Origin: Kutzneria viridogrisea
Lineage (GTDB): Bacteria > Actinomycetota > Actinomycetes > Mycobacteriales > Pseudonocardiaceae
Length of the DNA: 64,000 bases
Direction: 5' to 3'
Assembly (NCBI GenBank): GCA_014138725.1
Contig: JACJID010000003.1
Coordinates: 372,001-436,000 of the forward strand
Numbering within the stretch: the first letter of the stretch is position 1; the number at the start of each line of letters is the position of its first letter. This document shows positions 17,000 to 24,583 of the stretch, in pieces. Under the pieces are notes generated by a model. It was not told where the DNA came from. It searched no databases and saw only the letters and a list, made by a program, of their open reading frames with translations. The translations under genes and the position numbers were made by a program.

Positions 17000-18358
17000 T
17001 CAACTGATCGCCGCGCGCAGGACCGACCGCTCGCGGATGAGCTTTCCGTTGGAGGTGCGCGGGAGCTGGGGCAGCACCCACACCGACTTGGGCAGCTTGA
17101 AGTCGGCCAGGAAGCTGCGGCACCACAGGATCAGATCCTCGGCGGCCACCGCCTTGTCCACTGTGGACACGTACGCCTCGATGGACTCGCCGTGCACCAG
17201 CACCGCCTCGGTGATCGCCGGGTGCCTGCCGAGCACCGCCTCCACCTCGGTCAGGTCCACCTTGAGCCCGCCGATGACCACCAGCGAGTCGCCCCTGCCC
17301 AGCAGCCGCACCCCGCCGCCGGTGGTCAGTTCCGCGCGGTCGCGGGTGCGCAGCCAGCCGGCCACGAACCGCTCCTGCCCGTCGGCGGTGAGGTACGGGG
17401 TGCCCTCCAGCGCCACCTCGACCTCGCCGTCGACCAGCCGCAGCCGGATACCCGGGGCCGCGGGGCCGACCGCGGGGCGCTGCCGCCCGCTGACGTCCAT
17501 GGCGATGACCCCGGTCTCGGTGGTGCCGTAGGACTCCCCCACCGGCACGCCGTAGGCCAGCCGGAACCGCTCGGCCACCTCCGGCGGCATGATCTCCCCA
17601 CCGGAGACGGCCACCCGCAGGGCGGGCAGCGCGGGCGGGGTGGGCAGCGAACCCAGCAGCTCGTAGTGGAACGGCACGCCGAAGATCGCCGTGACCTCGT
17701 GCTTGCGCGCGGCGTCGAGCATGTCGGCGGCGGCCACGCGCGGGGCGAAGACCACTGTGACGCCAACGGCGAGCGAGTGCAGCAGCCCGGCGATCAGCCC
17801 GAAGCTGTGCGCGGTGGAACTGAGCAGCAGCACGCGGTCGCCGTACTTGGGCATGCCCTCGATCCGGGTGAAGCGCTCGATCTCCTCCGCCAGCGAGCTC
17901 TCGGTGCGGCCGATCACCTTGGGCAGCCCCGTGGAACCCGAGCTGAACTGCACGAGCCGGTGCGCCGTGTCGGCGGGCTTGCCGTCCGACCGCTTCTCGG
18001 TGACCAGTTCGTGCCGTGCCCGGAAGTTCAGCCGCGACCACCCGGCGGCACCGGCCCGCACCACGAACTGCGGGCGGCACAACGCACGCAGCGCGTCGAC
18101 CTCGGCCGGCTTGAGCCGGTGGTCGATCAGCATCACCTGGGCGCCCAGCCGCCACAGGGCGAGCAGCACCTCCACCTGGGTGAAGCTGGGCGGCACCTGG
18201 AGCGCGACGGTGCTGCCCGGTCCCACGCCCGCCGAGGCGAACAGCGCGGTCTCGTGCGCCACCGCCTCACGCAGTTCCCCGTGCGTCACAACGTGATCGG
18301 CCACCAGGTAGGGCAGGTCGTCCGGATGGCGATCCAGCAGGTCCTCCACCAGCCGCAT
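17000..18358 (-). CDS. AMP-dependent synthetase/ligase (adenylating enzyme 1)
   Basis: A compact 452-residue ANL enzyme. The P-loop is QFSSGSTGLPKVIG (near residue 140), A5 is ESYGTTETGV, the hinge is LLGRGDSLVVIGGLKVDL, and the catalytic Lys lies in TSNGKLIRERS near the C-terminus. It activates a carboxylic acid with ATP. Its place directly after the 3,4-AHBA synthesis genes and directly before a carrier-protein gene makes it the best candidate for loading 3,4-AHBA onto carrier A. It is shorter than most aryl-CoA ligases but has all core motifs. Confidence 0.88.
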   Translation of the reverse strand: MRLVEDLLDRHPDDLPYLVADHVVTHGELREAVAHETALFASAGVGPGSTVALQVPPSFTQVEVLLALWRLGAQVMLIDHRLKPAEVDALRALCRPQFVVRAGAAGWSRLNFRARHELVTEKRSDGKPADTAHRLVQFSSGSTGLPKVIGRTESSLAEEIERFTRIEGMPKYGDRVLLLSSTAHSFGLIAGLLHSLAVGVTVVFAPRVAAADMLDAARKHEVTAIFGVPFHYELLGSLPTPPALPALRVAVSGGEIMPPEVAERFRLAYGVPVGESYGTTETGVIAMDVSGRQRPAVGPAAPGIRLRLVDGEVEVALEGTPYLTADGQERFVAGWLRTRDRAELTTGGGVRLLGRGDSLVVIGGLKVDLTEVEAVLGRHPAITEAVLVHGESIEAYVSTVDKAVAAEDLILWCRSFLADFKLPKSVWVLPQLPRTSNGKLIRERSVLRAAIS

Positions 18359-18363
18359 CGTGA

Positions 18364-19455
18364 TCAGCTCTCCTTGCAGAACTCACCGATGGGGATGCCG
18401 ACGTGGCGCTTGTCGGTGGCGATGTAGCCCAGCAGTTCGTCACCGGCCTGCAACTCCGTGACGTTGCGGACCTTGCCGCCGGGACCGAGCACCCGCACGT
18501 GCCAGTCGTCCTGCACGGTCAGGCTGACCTTGACGCCCTCCGGCGAGTGCGCGGTGATCGTCAGCAGCGGGCGGGACTCCAGCTTGGCCCGGCCGACCAC
18601 CACGCGGCGGGTGCGGCCCTCCGCGTTGACCGCCAGGGTGACGCTGCCGGACTTGAGCTCGCTGAGGTAGTTCGTGCGGTTGTCCGGGCCCAGCACGTAG
18701 GAGTGCAGCGCGCCCGCGTTGACCCGGAACGGCCGGGTCGGCATGTACGGCAGCGGGTGGGTCTCGCTACAGCACAGGATGAACCCGGAGGAGTAGGAGC
18801 CGACGAGGATGCCCTCGTCCTCCTCGAAGTGCGAGCAGGTGTCCACGCAGACCCGGTCGCCGAGCCCGTTGTGCTCGATGCCCTCCACGACCAGCGTGCT
18901 CAGCGCGAGGTCCTGGGTGCCCGCCTCCAGAAGCCTTGCCAGCGCGAAGACCTCGGTGGCGTCGCGGGGCGCGAGCATGACCCCGTCCGAGCCGTGCTCC
19001 AGCACGTCCAGCACGATCGTGGCCTCTTCGAGGTCGGCGACCACGCAGATCAGCTTGCCCTGCGCGCGGTCGGCCGCCGCGATCACGATCTCCAGCGGGA
19101 TCTTCGTCGGGTCCACGAAGCTCACCACGGTGTAGGGCAGGGCGACCGCCGCGGCGCAGGCCAGCTTCAGCGTGCGGTCGTCGGCCACCTCCACGAACAC
19201 CGCGCCGCTGTGGTTCTCCGCGACGAGGCGGTCCAACTGGTCGGCGTCGGTGAGCACGGTGGTCACCAGGTCCACCTGTGCGTCGGTGACGGGCTGCGCG
19301 GGCAGCAGCACCTTGGTCACCGTGGGCGGCAGCGAGGCGAGCACCTCGGGCCTGTCGGAGACCACGCCCTGCACACGGGCGTGCACGGCCGCGGCGACCA
19401 CGGCCTCCAACTGCGTGTCGGCGGTGGAGCGGAGGTCGATCCATGCGAATTTCAC
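18364..19455 (-). CDS. 3,4-AHBA synthase, 3-dehydroquinate synthase II family (GriH-like)
   Basis: A 363-residue archaeal-type dehydroquinate synthase homologue. Recognisable segments are VSFVDPTKIPLEIVIA, GSYSSGFILCCSETH and FRVNAGALHSYVLG, plus a C-terminal beta domain ending VGIPIGEFCKES. In grixazone biosynthesis the homologue GriH converts the C7 aldol product made by GriI into 3-amino-4-hydroxybenzoate, using an amino-ketone rather than the dehydroquinate precursor. The GTG at 19455 overlaps the stop of the aldolase gene, so the pair is translationally coupled. A primary-metabolism role is unlikely because actinomycetes use AroB. Confidence 0.9.
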   Translation of the reverse strand: MKFAWIDLRSTADTQLEAVVAAAVHARVQGVVSDRPEVLASLPPTVTKVLLPAQPVTDAQVDLVTTVLTDADQLDRLVAENHSGAVFVEVADDRTLKLACAAAVALPYTVVSFVDPTKIPLEIVIAAADRAQGKLICVVADLEEATIVLDVLEHGSDGVMLAPRDATEVFALARLLEAGTQDLALSTLVVEGIEHNGLGDRVCVDTCSHFEEDEGILVGSYSSGFILCCSETHPLPYMPTRPFRVNAGALHSYVLGPDNRTNYLSELKSGSVTLAVNAEGRTRRVVVGRAKLESRPLLTITAHSPEGVKVSLTVQDDWHVRVLGPGGKVRNVTELQAGDELLGYIATDKRHVGIPIGEFCKES

Positions 19456-20270
19456 GCGGCACCTGCACCTGTCGTCATCGAGGGGTGGTTGGCTACGGCG
19501 TCGGGGTGCAGCACGGCGGCCAGCCGGTGCACCAGCGACAACGGGTTGGGCGCGGAGAACACCCTGCGGCCGATGGCAAGTCCCGCGCAGCCCACGTCCA
19601 GCGCGGCGCGGGCGTACTCGGCCAGGCCCGAGCCGTCCGGGTCGGCCTGCGCGGGCGGACCGCCCGCGGCCAGCACGGGGATCGGGCAGCTGGCGGTGAC
19701 CTCGGCCATGCGGTCCACCGGCAGGGCCATGGAGGTCTTCACCAGGTCCGCGCCGAGATCGGCGGCGATGTTCACCACGTGGGCGAGCACCTCGGGGTCG
19801 TGCGAGTCACGCACCCGGGGGCCTCGGGCGTAGGCCATCGCGATCAGCGGGACGTTCCACTCCTGGCAGGAGCTGGCCACCGCACCCAGGTCGGCCAGTT
19901 GCCGCGCCTCGGTGTCCGAGCCGACGTTGACGTGCACGCTGACCGCGTCGGCGCCCAGCCGCAGCGCGTCCTCCACGTCGCCGACGAGCACCTTGGCGTG
20001 GGCGTCGGCGGCGTGCACCGTGCCCGCGCTCAGGTGCACCACCAGGGCGCAGTCCTCCAGCAGTTCGGGGCTGATCGCCCGGATCCGTCCTTTGTGGACG
20101 ATTATCGCGTCGGCCCCGCCGAGCACCAGGTCGCGGATCAGCTCGTCCCAGTCCTCGTTGCCCGCCACGGGCCCGTCGGAGACGCTGTGGTCCAGCGGTA
20201 CGAACAGGTACCTGCCGTCCCCCGCCCGCGACAGACGCCGCAGGCGAAGCGCTTTCCCGGTGTCAGCCAC
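19452..20270 (-). CDS. Class I (DhnA-type) aldolase for 3,4-AHBA synthesis (GriI-like)
   Basis: A 272-residue TIM-barrel aldolase. VPLDHSVSDGP carries the catalytic Asp near residue 30, VSVHVNVGSD lies mid-barrel, and the Schiff-base Lys is in ADLVKTSMALP near residue 175. GriI joins aspartate semialdehyde and dihydroxyacetone phosphate to give the C7 amino sugar-like precursor of 3,4-AHBA. The frame is open to 20408, but the GTG at 20270 is chosen because GAGGTG precedes it by six bases and a candidate LysR site lies further upstream; GTG 20279 is an alternative. It is the first gene of the long leftward operon. Confidence 0.9.
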   Translation of the reverse strand: MADTGKALRLRRLSRAGDGRYLFVPLDHSVSDGPVAGNEDWDELIRDLVLGGADAIIVHKGRIRAISPELLEDCALVVHLSAGTVHAADAHAKVLVGDVEDALRLGADAVSVHVNVGSDTEARQLADLGAVASSCQEWNVPLIAMAYARGPRVRDSHDPEVLAHVVNIAADLGADLVKTSMALPVDRMAEVTASCPIPVLAAGGPPAQADPDGSGLAEYARAALDVGCAGLAIGRRVFSAPNPLSLVHRLAAVLHPDAVANHPSMTTGAGAA

Positions 20271-20583
20271 GTTGCGCACCTCGTCCCCACTCCCGTTGTG
20301 ACCCGAGATGATTGTTTTCGCGTAAATCAGGGCACGGCCAGTATCAACCTGCGATAACTCCGCAGTTATGCAACGCGGATCACGGCACTCTGACAATGCA
20401 CCGAACAAGCTCTGATCCTACTTTGAAGTACGTCTGGTATGCGCGGCACGACCAGTAGGTCAACTGTGAACACACAGGCACGTTCGCTCCGTCCGAACGT
20501 CGCTGTCACCCATGGACGCAGGTGGTTAACATGCTTTTGCATCGATACGCGTCAGCAATATGTCCTCAGATCGGAGAGGCGCC
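20271..20583. promoter_or_regulatory. Divergent control region of the 3,4-AHBA cluster
   Basis: This gap of about 313 bp separates the leftward operon from the rightward flavodoxin-MFS genes and is visibly less GC-rich than its surroundings. It contains the symmetrical element ATAACT-CCGC-AGTTAT at 20354-20369, 84 bases before the aldolase start, which has the T-N11-A form of LysR sites. The cluster's own LysR regulator (22615-23568) is the natural candidate ligand. No convincing sigma-factor consensus was identified by eye. Confidence 0.55.
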
Positions 20584-21186
20584 GTGCCTATTTCTGTCCG
20601 GGTCGCCATCGCCTACCACGGCGGAGGAGGACATACCGCCAGATTCGCGGAGGCGGTCGGTTCCGGAGCGAGTTCGGTACCCGGGTGTGAATCGCTGCTG
20701 ATCCCAGTGGCGCAGATGTCGGCGGCCGACTGGACGGCACTGGACGAGGCCGAGGCCATCGTCTTCGGCGCACCCACGTACATGGGCACCGCCTCGGCGG
20801 CCTTCCACGCCTTCGCGGAGGAGACCGCGCGCCGCTGGCTGCGGCAGAGCTGGCGGGACAAGCTGGCGGCGGGCTTCACCAACTCCGGCTCCAAGGCCGG
20901 GGACAAGTCCTCCACCCTGGCCTACTTCGCCACACTGGCCGCCCAGCACGGCATGACCTGGGTCAACCTTGGCCTGCTGCCGGGCTGGAACCGCGCCCGG
21001 GGCAGCGAGCAGGACCTGAACCGGCTGGGCTTCCACAACGGGGCCGCCGCACAGTCCAATGTGGACTCCAAGCCGGAGGACGTGCACCGCGCGGACCTGG
21101 CCACCGCCGAGCACCTCGGCCGCAGGGTCGCCGAGCAGGCGCTGGTCGTGGCGGCGGGCCGGGCCGCACTGGCACCCGCGCGGTGA
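20584..21186 (+). CDS. Flavodoxin-fold NAD(P)H-dependent reductase (WrbA-like)
   Basis: A 200-residue FMN-binding flavodoxin-like protein. The phosphate-binding loop lies in IAYHGGGGHTARFAEAVG (residues about 7-24), flavin-contacting loops at IVFGAPTYMGTASAAFHAF and TNSGSKAGDKSST. Such proteins reduce quinones, nitroso or azo compounds with NAD(P)H. In this cluster it could supply reduced flavin or reduce a nitroso or quinone-imine intermediate; this is inference. The GTG at 20584 is chosen because GGAGAGG precedes it; an ATG at 20560 is possible. It ends with a GTGA overlap into the MFS gene. Confidence 0.82.
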   Translation: MPISVRVAIAYHGGGGHTARFAEAVGSGASSVPGCESLLIPVAQMSAADWTALDEAEAIVFGAPTYMGTASAAFHAFAEETARRWLRQSWRDKLAAGFTNSGSKAGDKSSTLAYFATLAAQHGMTWVNLGLLPGWNRARGSEQDLNRLGFHNGAAAQSNVDSKPEDVHRADLATAEHLGRRVAEQALVVAAGRAALAPAR

Positions 21187-22595
21187 GCCTCGCGCTGGAA
21201 CGCCCCACACGCTGGTCCGCGGTGCTCGGGGTCGCGGTGCTGGCCCAGACCCTGGTGTCCATGGACAGCTCGGTGCTCAACATCGCGGTGAAGACCCTGG
21301 CCGACCCGGTGTCCGGGCTCGGTGCGAGCCCGGACCAGCTGGCCTGGGCGATCAACGCCTACACCGTGGTGTTCGCCTCGGCGATGTTCGCGGGCGGCGC
21401 GCTGGCCGACCGGTTCGGGCAGCGCCGCGCCCTGGTCGCCGGGCTGCTGCTGTTCTCGGTGACCTCCGCGCTGGCCGCGTTCGCCAGTACCCCGGTGCAG
21501 TTGGTGCTGGCCAGGGGCGCGATGGGGCTGGGCGGAGCGCTGCTGATGCCTGCCACACTCGCCATCGTGATCATGGCTTCGCGGCCGGAGCAACGCAGCA
21601 GGGCCATCGCGATCTGGGCCTCGGCCGCCGCGGTGGGGCTGGCCATCGGCCCGGTCGCGGGCGGGGCGCTGCTGGGCTGGTTCTGGTGGGGCTCGGTGTT
21701 CCTGATCAACGTGCCGATCGTGCTGCTGTGCCTGGTCGGCATCGCGCTGTGGGTGCCGGAGTACCGCGCCGACCGGCCACGACCACTGGACCCGCTGGGG
21801 CTCGTGCTGTCCTTCGCCGGGCTGGGCGGGGTGGTCTTCGGCGTGATCAACGCGGGCCAGGACTGGCTCCGGCTGGACGTGCTCGGCCCGATCCTGGTGG
21901 GACTGGCCCTACTCGGGGCGTTCGCCGTGGCACAGCTGCGCGCCGCGGAGCCCAGCTTCGACGTGCGGCTGTTCACCCGGCGCCGGTTCGCGGGCGGCAG
22001 CCTCAGCCTGATGATCGCCTTCTTCGGCGTGTCCGGGCAGCTGTTCTACGCCACCTTCTACCTCCAGGACGTGCGCGGGCTGAGCCCGCTGGCGGCCGGG
22101 CTGGCCACCGCGCCGACCGCGCTGGGCATCGTGCTGGGCAACCTGGTGGCACCCGGTCTGGTCGCGCGCTGGTCCACCCGCTGGGTGGCCGCGGTGGGCA
22201 TGGCCGTCAGCATCGCGACCTTCGGCAGCTACGTGCTGTTCGACCAGCACACGCCGATCGCCTGGTACGCCGCGATGATGCTGGTGCAGGGCGCCGCGAT
22301 GGGGCTGGTCGCCGTGCCGTCCACGGCGGCGTCCATGGCCGCGCTGCCGCCGGAGCGCAGCGGGGCGGGGTCGGCGGTGACCAGCGCGATGCGCCAGGTG
22401 GGCAGCGCGCTGGGCGTGGCGGTGGTCGGTTCGCTGCTGACCTCCTCCTACCGGGCCGCGGCCGGGTCGTGGACCGGCGCCTCGTTCACCGACGGCGCGG
22501 CCTACCTGCACGCGATGGCCTTCGCCGCGGGCTGGACCTGCCTGCTCTGCCTGGCCGGGCTCGCGCTGATCGTGGTGTGCCTGAACGAGAACTGA
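21183..22595 (+). CDS. MFS exporter, DHA2 (14-TMS) family
   Basis: A 470-residue proton-driven efflux protein with about 14 predicted membrane helices. The motif-A loop is ADRFGQRRALVAG after helix 2, and motif C-like glycines occur in AAAVGLAIGPVAGGALLG. It belongs to the EmrB/QacA group, whose members export antibiotics from producers. The GTG start overlaps the flavodoxin stop, so the two are co-translated. It is probably the self-resistance and export pump for the cluster product. Confidence 0.92.
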   Translation: MSLALERPTRWSAVLGVAVLAQTLVSMDSSVLNIAVKTLADPVSGLGASPDQLAWAINAYTVVFASAMFAGGALADRFGQRRALVAGLLLFSVTSALAAFASTPVQLVLARGAMGLGGALLMPATLAIVIMASRPEQRSRAIAIWASAAAVGLAIGPVAGGALLGWFWWGSVFLINVPIVLLCLVGIALWVPEYRADRPRPLDPLGLVLSFAGLGGVVFGVINAGQDWLRLDVLGPILVGLALLGAFAVAQLRAAEPSFDVRLFTRRRFAGGSLSLMIAFFGVSGQLFYATFYLQDVRGLSPLAAGLATAPTALGIVLGNLVAPGLVARWSTRWVAAVGMAVSIATFGSYVLFDQHTPIAWYAAMMLVQGAAMGLVAVPSTAASMAALPPERSGAGSAVTSAMRQVGSALGVAVVGSLLTSSYRAAAGSWTGASFTDGAAYLHAMAFAAGWTCLLCLAGLALIVVCLNEN

Positions 22596-22614
22596 ACACT
22601 GAGGGGAAAACATC

Positions 22615-23568
22615 GTGCAGGTCGAGTTGCGACATCTCCAGGTGGTGCTGTCGGTGGCCGAGGCGGGCAGCATCAGCCGGGCGGCGATCCAGCTGCGGAT
22701 CGCCCAGTCCGGACTGACCGCGCAGTTGCAGCGCATCGAGCAGGAGTTCGGCGGGCCGCTGTTCGCGCGCAACCCGGCCGGGGTGGAGCTGACCGAACTG
22801 GGTGAGCACGTGGTGTGCCGGTCGCGGGAACTGCTGGGGCAGTTCGACGACCTGCTGGAGACCTCCCGGCTACTCACCAACACCGACCAGCCCGCCTCGC
22901 CGGTGCTGGTGACCGGCCCGCTGGGCCCGGTGGTGGCGATGCTGGCCTGCGCGGTGCGCGAGTCGCTGCCCGACCGCGAGCAGGTGACCTCGCTGGAGCG
23001 CACCTTCGAGTCGCTGAACGAGGTGCTGCGCTCCCCGGAGTTCGACGTGGGTGTGGTGCCGGAACTGGCGGAACTGGCCGTGCACCTGCCCGCCGGGCTG
23101 ATGACCAGACCGCTGGTCGAGGAGTCCGCGTTCGTCGGGCTGTCCAGCTCGCACCCACTGGCCGACCGGGCCGAGCTGCGGCTGGCGGAGCTGGCCGGGC
23201 AGGACTGGGTAATGCCCGAGGAGAAGCTGTCCGGGCTGAGCCCGGGCCTGCGGCTGGCCTGCGAGGAGGCCGGGTTCACGCCCAGGTGCAGGCACACCGG
23301 TGCGGACCTGGCGACCGCGCTGATGCTGGTGCGCTCCGGCAACGCGATCGGGGCGTTCTACCCCACGGGGGTGCACAGCCCCGGCATGGTGCTGCGCCCG
23401 CTGGTCGGCAACCCGCTGCGGCGCAAACTCGTGCTGGCCTGGCGCAGCGGCTCGCCAGTGGCCGAGGTCATCGACCACGTGCACGAGACCGTGGTGAAGC
23501 GGTACCAGACCCTCGTACACGGGCACCCGGTCTACTCCCAGTGGCAGGCCCGCCAGCAAGCATCTTAG
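22615..23568 (+). CDS. LysR-family transcriptional regulator of the cluster
   Basis: A 317-residue LTTR. The winged HTH spans residues about 1-60 (LRHLQVVLSVAEAGSISRAAIQLRIAQSGLTAQLQRIE), followed by the linker helix and a two-lobed effector domain (LVTGPLGPVVAMLA through VRSGNAIGAFYP). The GTG at 22615 follows GAGGGGAAAA. It starts 19 bases after the MFS gene and is likely co-transcribed. LTTRs usually bind T-N11-A palindromes; one occurs at 20354-20369 upstream of the main operon. The effector could be the aromatic product or precursor. Confidence 0.9.
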   Translation: MQVELRHLQVVLSVAEAGSISRAAIQLRIAQSGLTAQLQRIEQEFGGPLFARNPAGVELTELGEHVVCRSRELLGQFDDLLETSRLLTNTDQPASPVLVTGPLGPVVAMLACAVRESLPDREQVTSLERTFESLNEVLRSPEFDVGVVPELAELAVHLPAGLMTRPLVEESAFVGLSSSHPLADRAELRLAELAGQDWVMPEEKLSGLSPGLRLACEEAGFTPRCRHTGADLATALMLVRSGNAIGAFYPTGVHSPGMVLRPLVGNPLRRKLVLAWRSGSPVAEVIDHVHETVVKRYQTLVHGHPVYSQWQARQQAS

Positions 23569-23611
23569 AAACTACTTGATTGCGTCGCGCAAGTAGCCTT
23601 AGGCTGCCCCC

Positions 23612-24331
23612 GTGACCGACAAGCTGCGTACGGTGCTGCCGATGGTGCTCGACGTGGTGCTGCCCATCGGCGGCTACTACCTCCTGCACGCGTTCGGGGT
23701 GGGGGACTTCTGGGCGCTGACCATCGCCGGGCTGGCGACCGCCGCCAACGCCCTGGTCAACACCGTGCGACGGGGCAGGCTGGACACGCTGGGCGTGCTG
23801 GTCCTGGTCATGCTGGGCCTCAGCATCGCGCTGATCTTCGTCACCGGCGATCCGCGCTTCCTGCTGGCCAAGGGCAACGTGTACGTGACGCTGGCGGGCC
23901 TGTACGTGTTGGGCACCACCGTGTTCGGCCGACCGCTGAGCTACCTCGGCGCCAAGCCCATGGCCACTCGCGGGGATCCGCTGCGCGAGCTCGCCTACGA
24001 GCGGGTCTGGCACAACCGCGCGCCGTTCCGCCGTGCCCACCGCGTGCTGTCCGCGGTGTGGGGCCTTGCCATGCTCGGCAACGCCGCGGGCTCGCTGGCG
24101 ATCATCTACAGCCACTCGGTCGCCGAGGTGAGCGAGTCCGTCCTGCTCTCGCAGGCGCCCGGCATCGCCATGCTGGCGATCATGGTCGTCTCGGTGCGGT
24201 TCACCAGGCCCAGGCTCCGCACACTGGTCGACGCCGAACACGCCGCCCTGACCCACGAGTCCCGCCCAACCGACGCCGAGTCCCGTCCTGCCGACGCCGA
24301 GTCCCGTCCTGGGGCGCGCGAGTCCCGCTGA
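23612..24331 (+). CDS. VC0807-type membrane protein with a repeat-encoded C-terminal tail
   Basis: A 239-residue integral membrane protein with about six hydrophobic helices (LDVVLPIGGYYLLHAFGV, FWALTIAGLATAANALV, TLGVLVLVMLGLSIALIFV and others) resembling the VC0807 group, whose function is unknown. The last 25 residues are three seven-residue units beginning Glu-Ser-Arg plus a partial fourth. They are encoded by in-frame 21-bp family B repeats (24257-24331), and the stop codon lies within the repeat. Normal homologues would be expected to end before this tail, though this cannot be checked here. It follows the LysR gene by 43 bases; whether it belongs to the cluster is unclear. Confidence 0.75.
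   Translation: MTDKLRTVLPMVLDVVLPIGGYYLLHAFGVGDFWALTIAGLATAANALVNTVRRGRLDTLGVLVLVMLGLSIALIFVTGDPRFLLAKGNVYVTLAGLYVLGTTVFGRPLSYLGAKPMATRGDPLRELAYERVWHNRAPFRRAHRVLSAVWGLAMLGNAAGSLAIIYSHSVAEVSESVLLSQAPGIAMLAIMVVSVRFTRPRLRTLVDAEHAALTHESRPTDAESRPADAESRPGARESR
24257..24331 (+). repeat. Family B 21-bp repeats captured in coding sequence
   Basis: Three full 21-bp units beginning GAGTCCCG plus a partial fourth, in frame with the membrane-protein gene and containing its stop codon. Because 21 bp is seven codons, the unit reads as a regular peptide repeat. The same family is intergenic at 50336, 51199, 63771 and 63870. Confidence 0.85.
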
Positions 24332-24349
24332 GCTGCCCGCGGCTGCCAT

Positions 24350-24402
24350 GTCATGAAGGTGCCGTTCGCGACGTTGACCGTCGCGAACGGCACCTTCATG
24401 AC
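24350..24402. repeat. 53-bp palindromic element, copy 1
   Basis: Perfect 24-bp arms (beginning GTCATGAAGGTGCCGTTCGC) around a 5-bp loop, 18 bases after the membrane-protein stop. A diverged copy of identical length lies at 33096-33148, also just after a gene. It would form a very stable hairpin and may work as a terminator or be a REP-like element. Its two ATG frames are not treated as genes. Confidence 0.85.
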
Positions 24403-24583
24403 GTGCCGCCGGGCCACCCGATCCGGGGACGGCAACCCCGTTCGGCCGCGCCGGATTGCTGCGGGAGCACCAACCGGTCCTCACGGCGGTTCACACGATG
24501 GTGGCCAGTTCCCACCGTCCACTGCGAACCGTCCTAACGTGCATGCCCTCCCGTTTTCCCTACACAGGAAGGGTTTGCTACCG

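Noticed and set aside
24353-24583. N-terminal extension of the secreted hydrolase beginning in the palindromic element
   Set aside because: It would bury the signal peptide and start inside a repeat. The ATG at 24584 has a good ribosome binding site and an exposed Sec signal.
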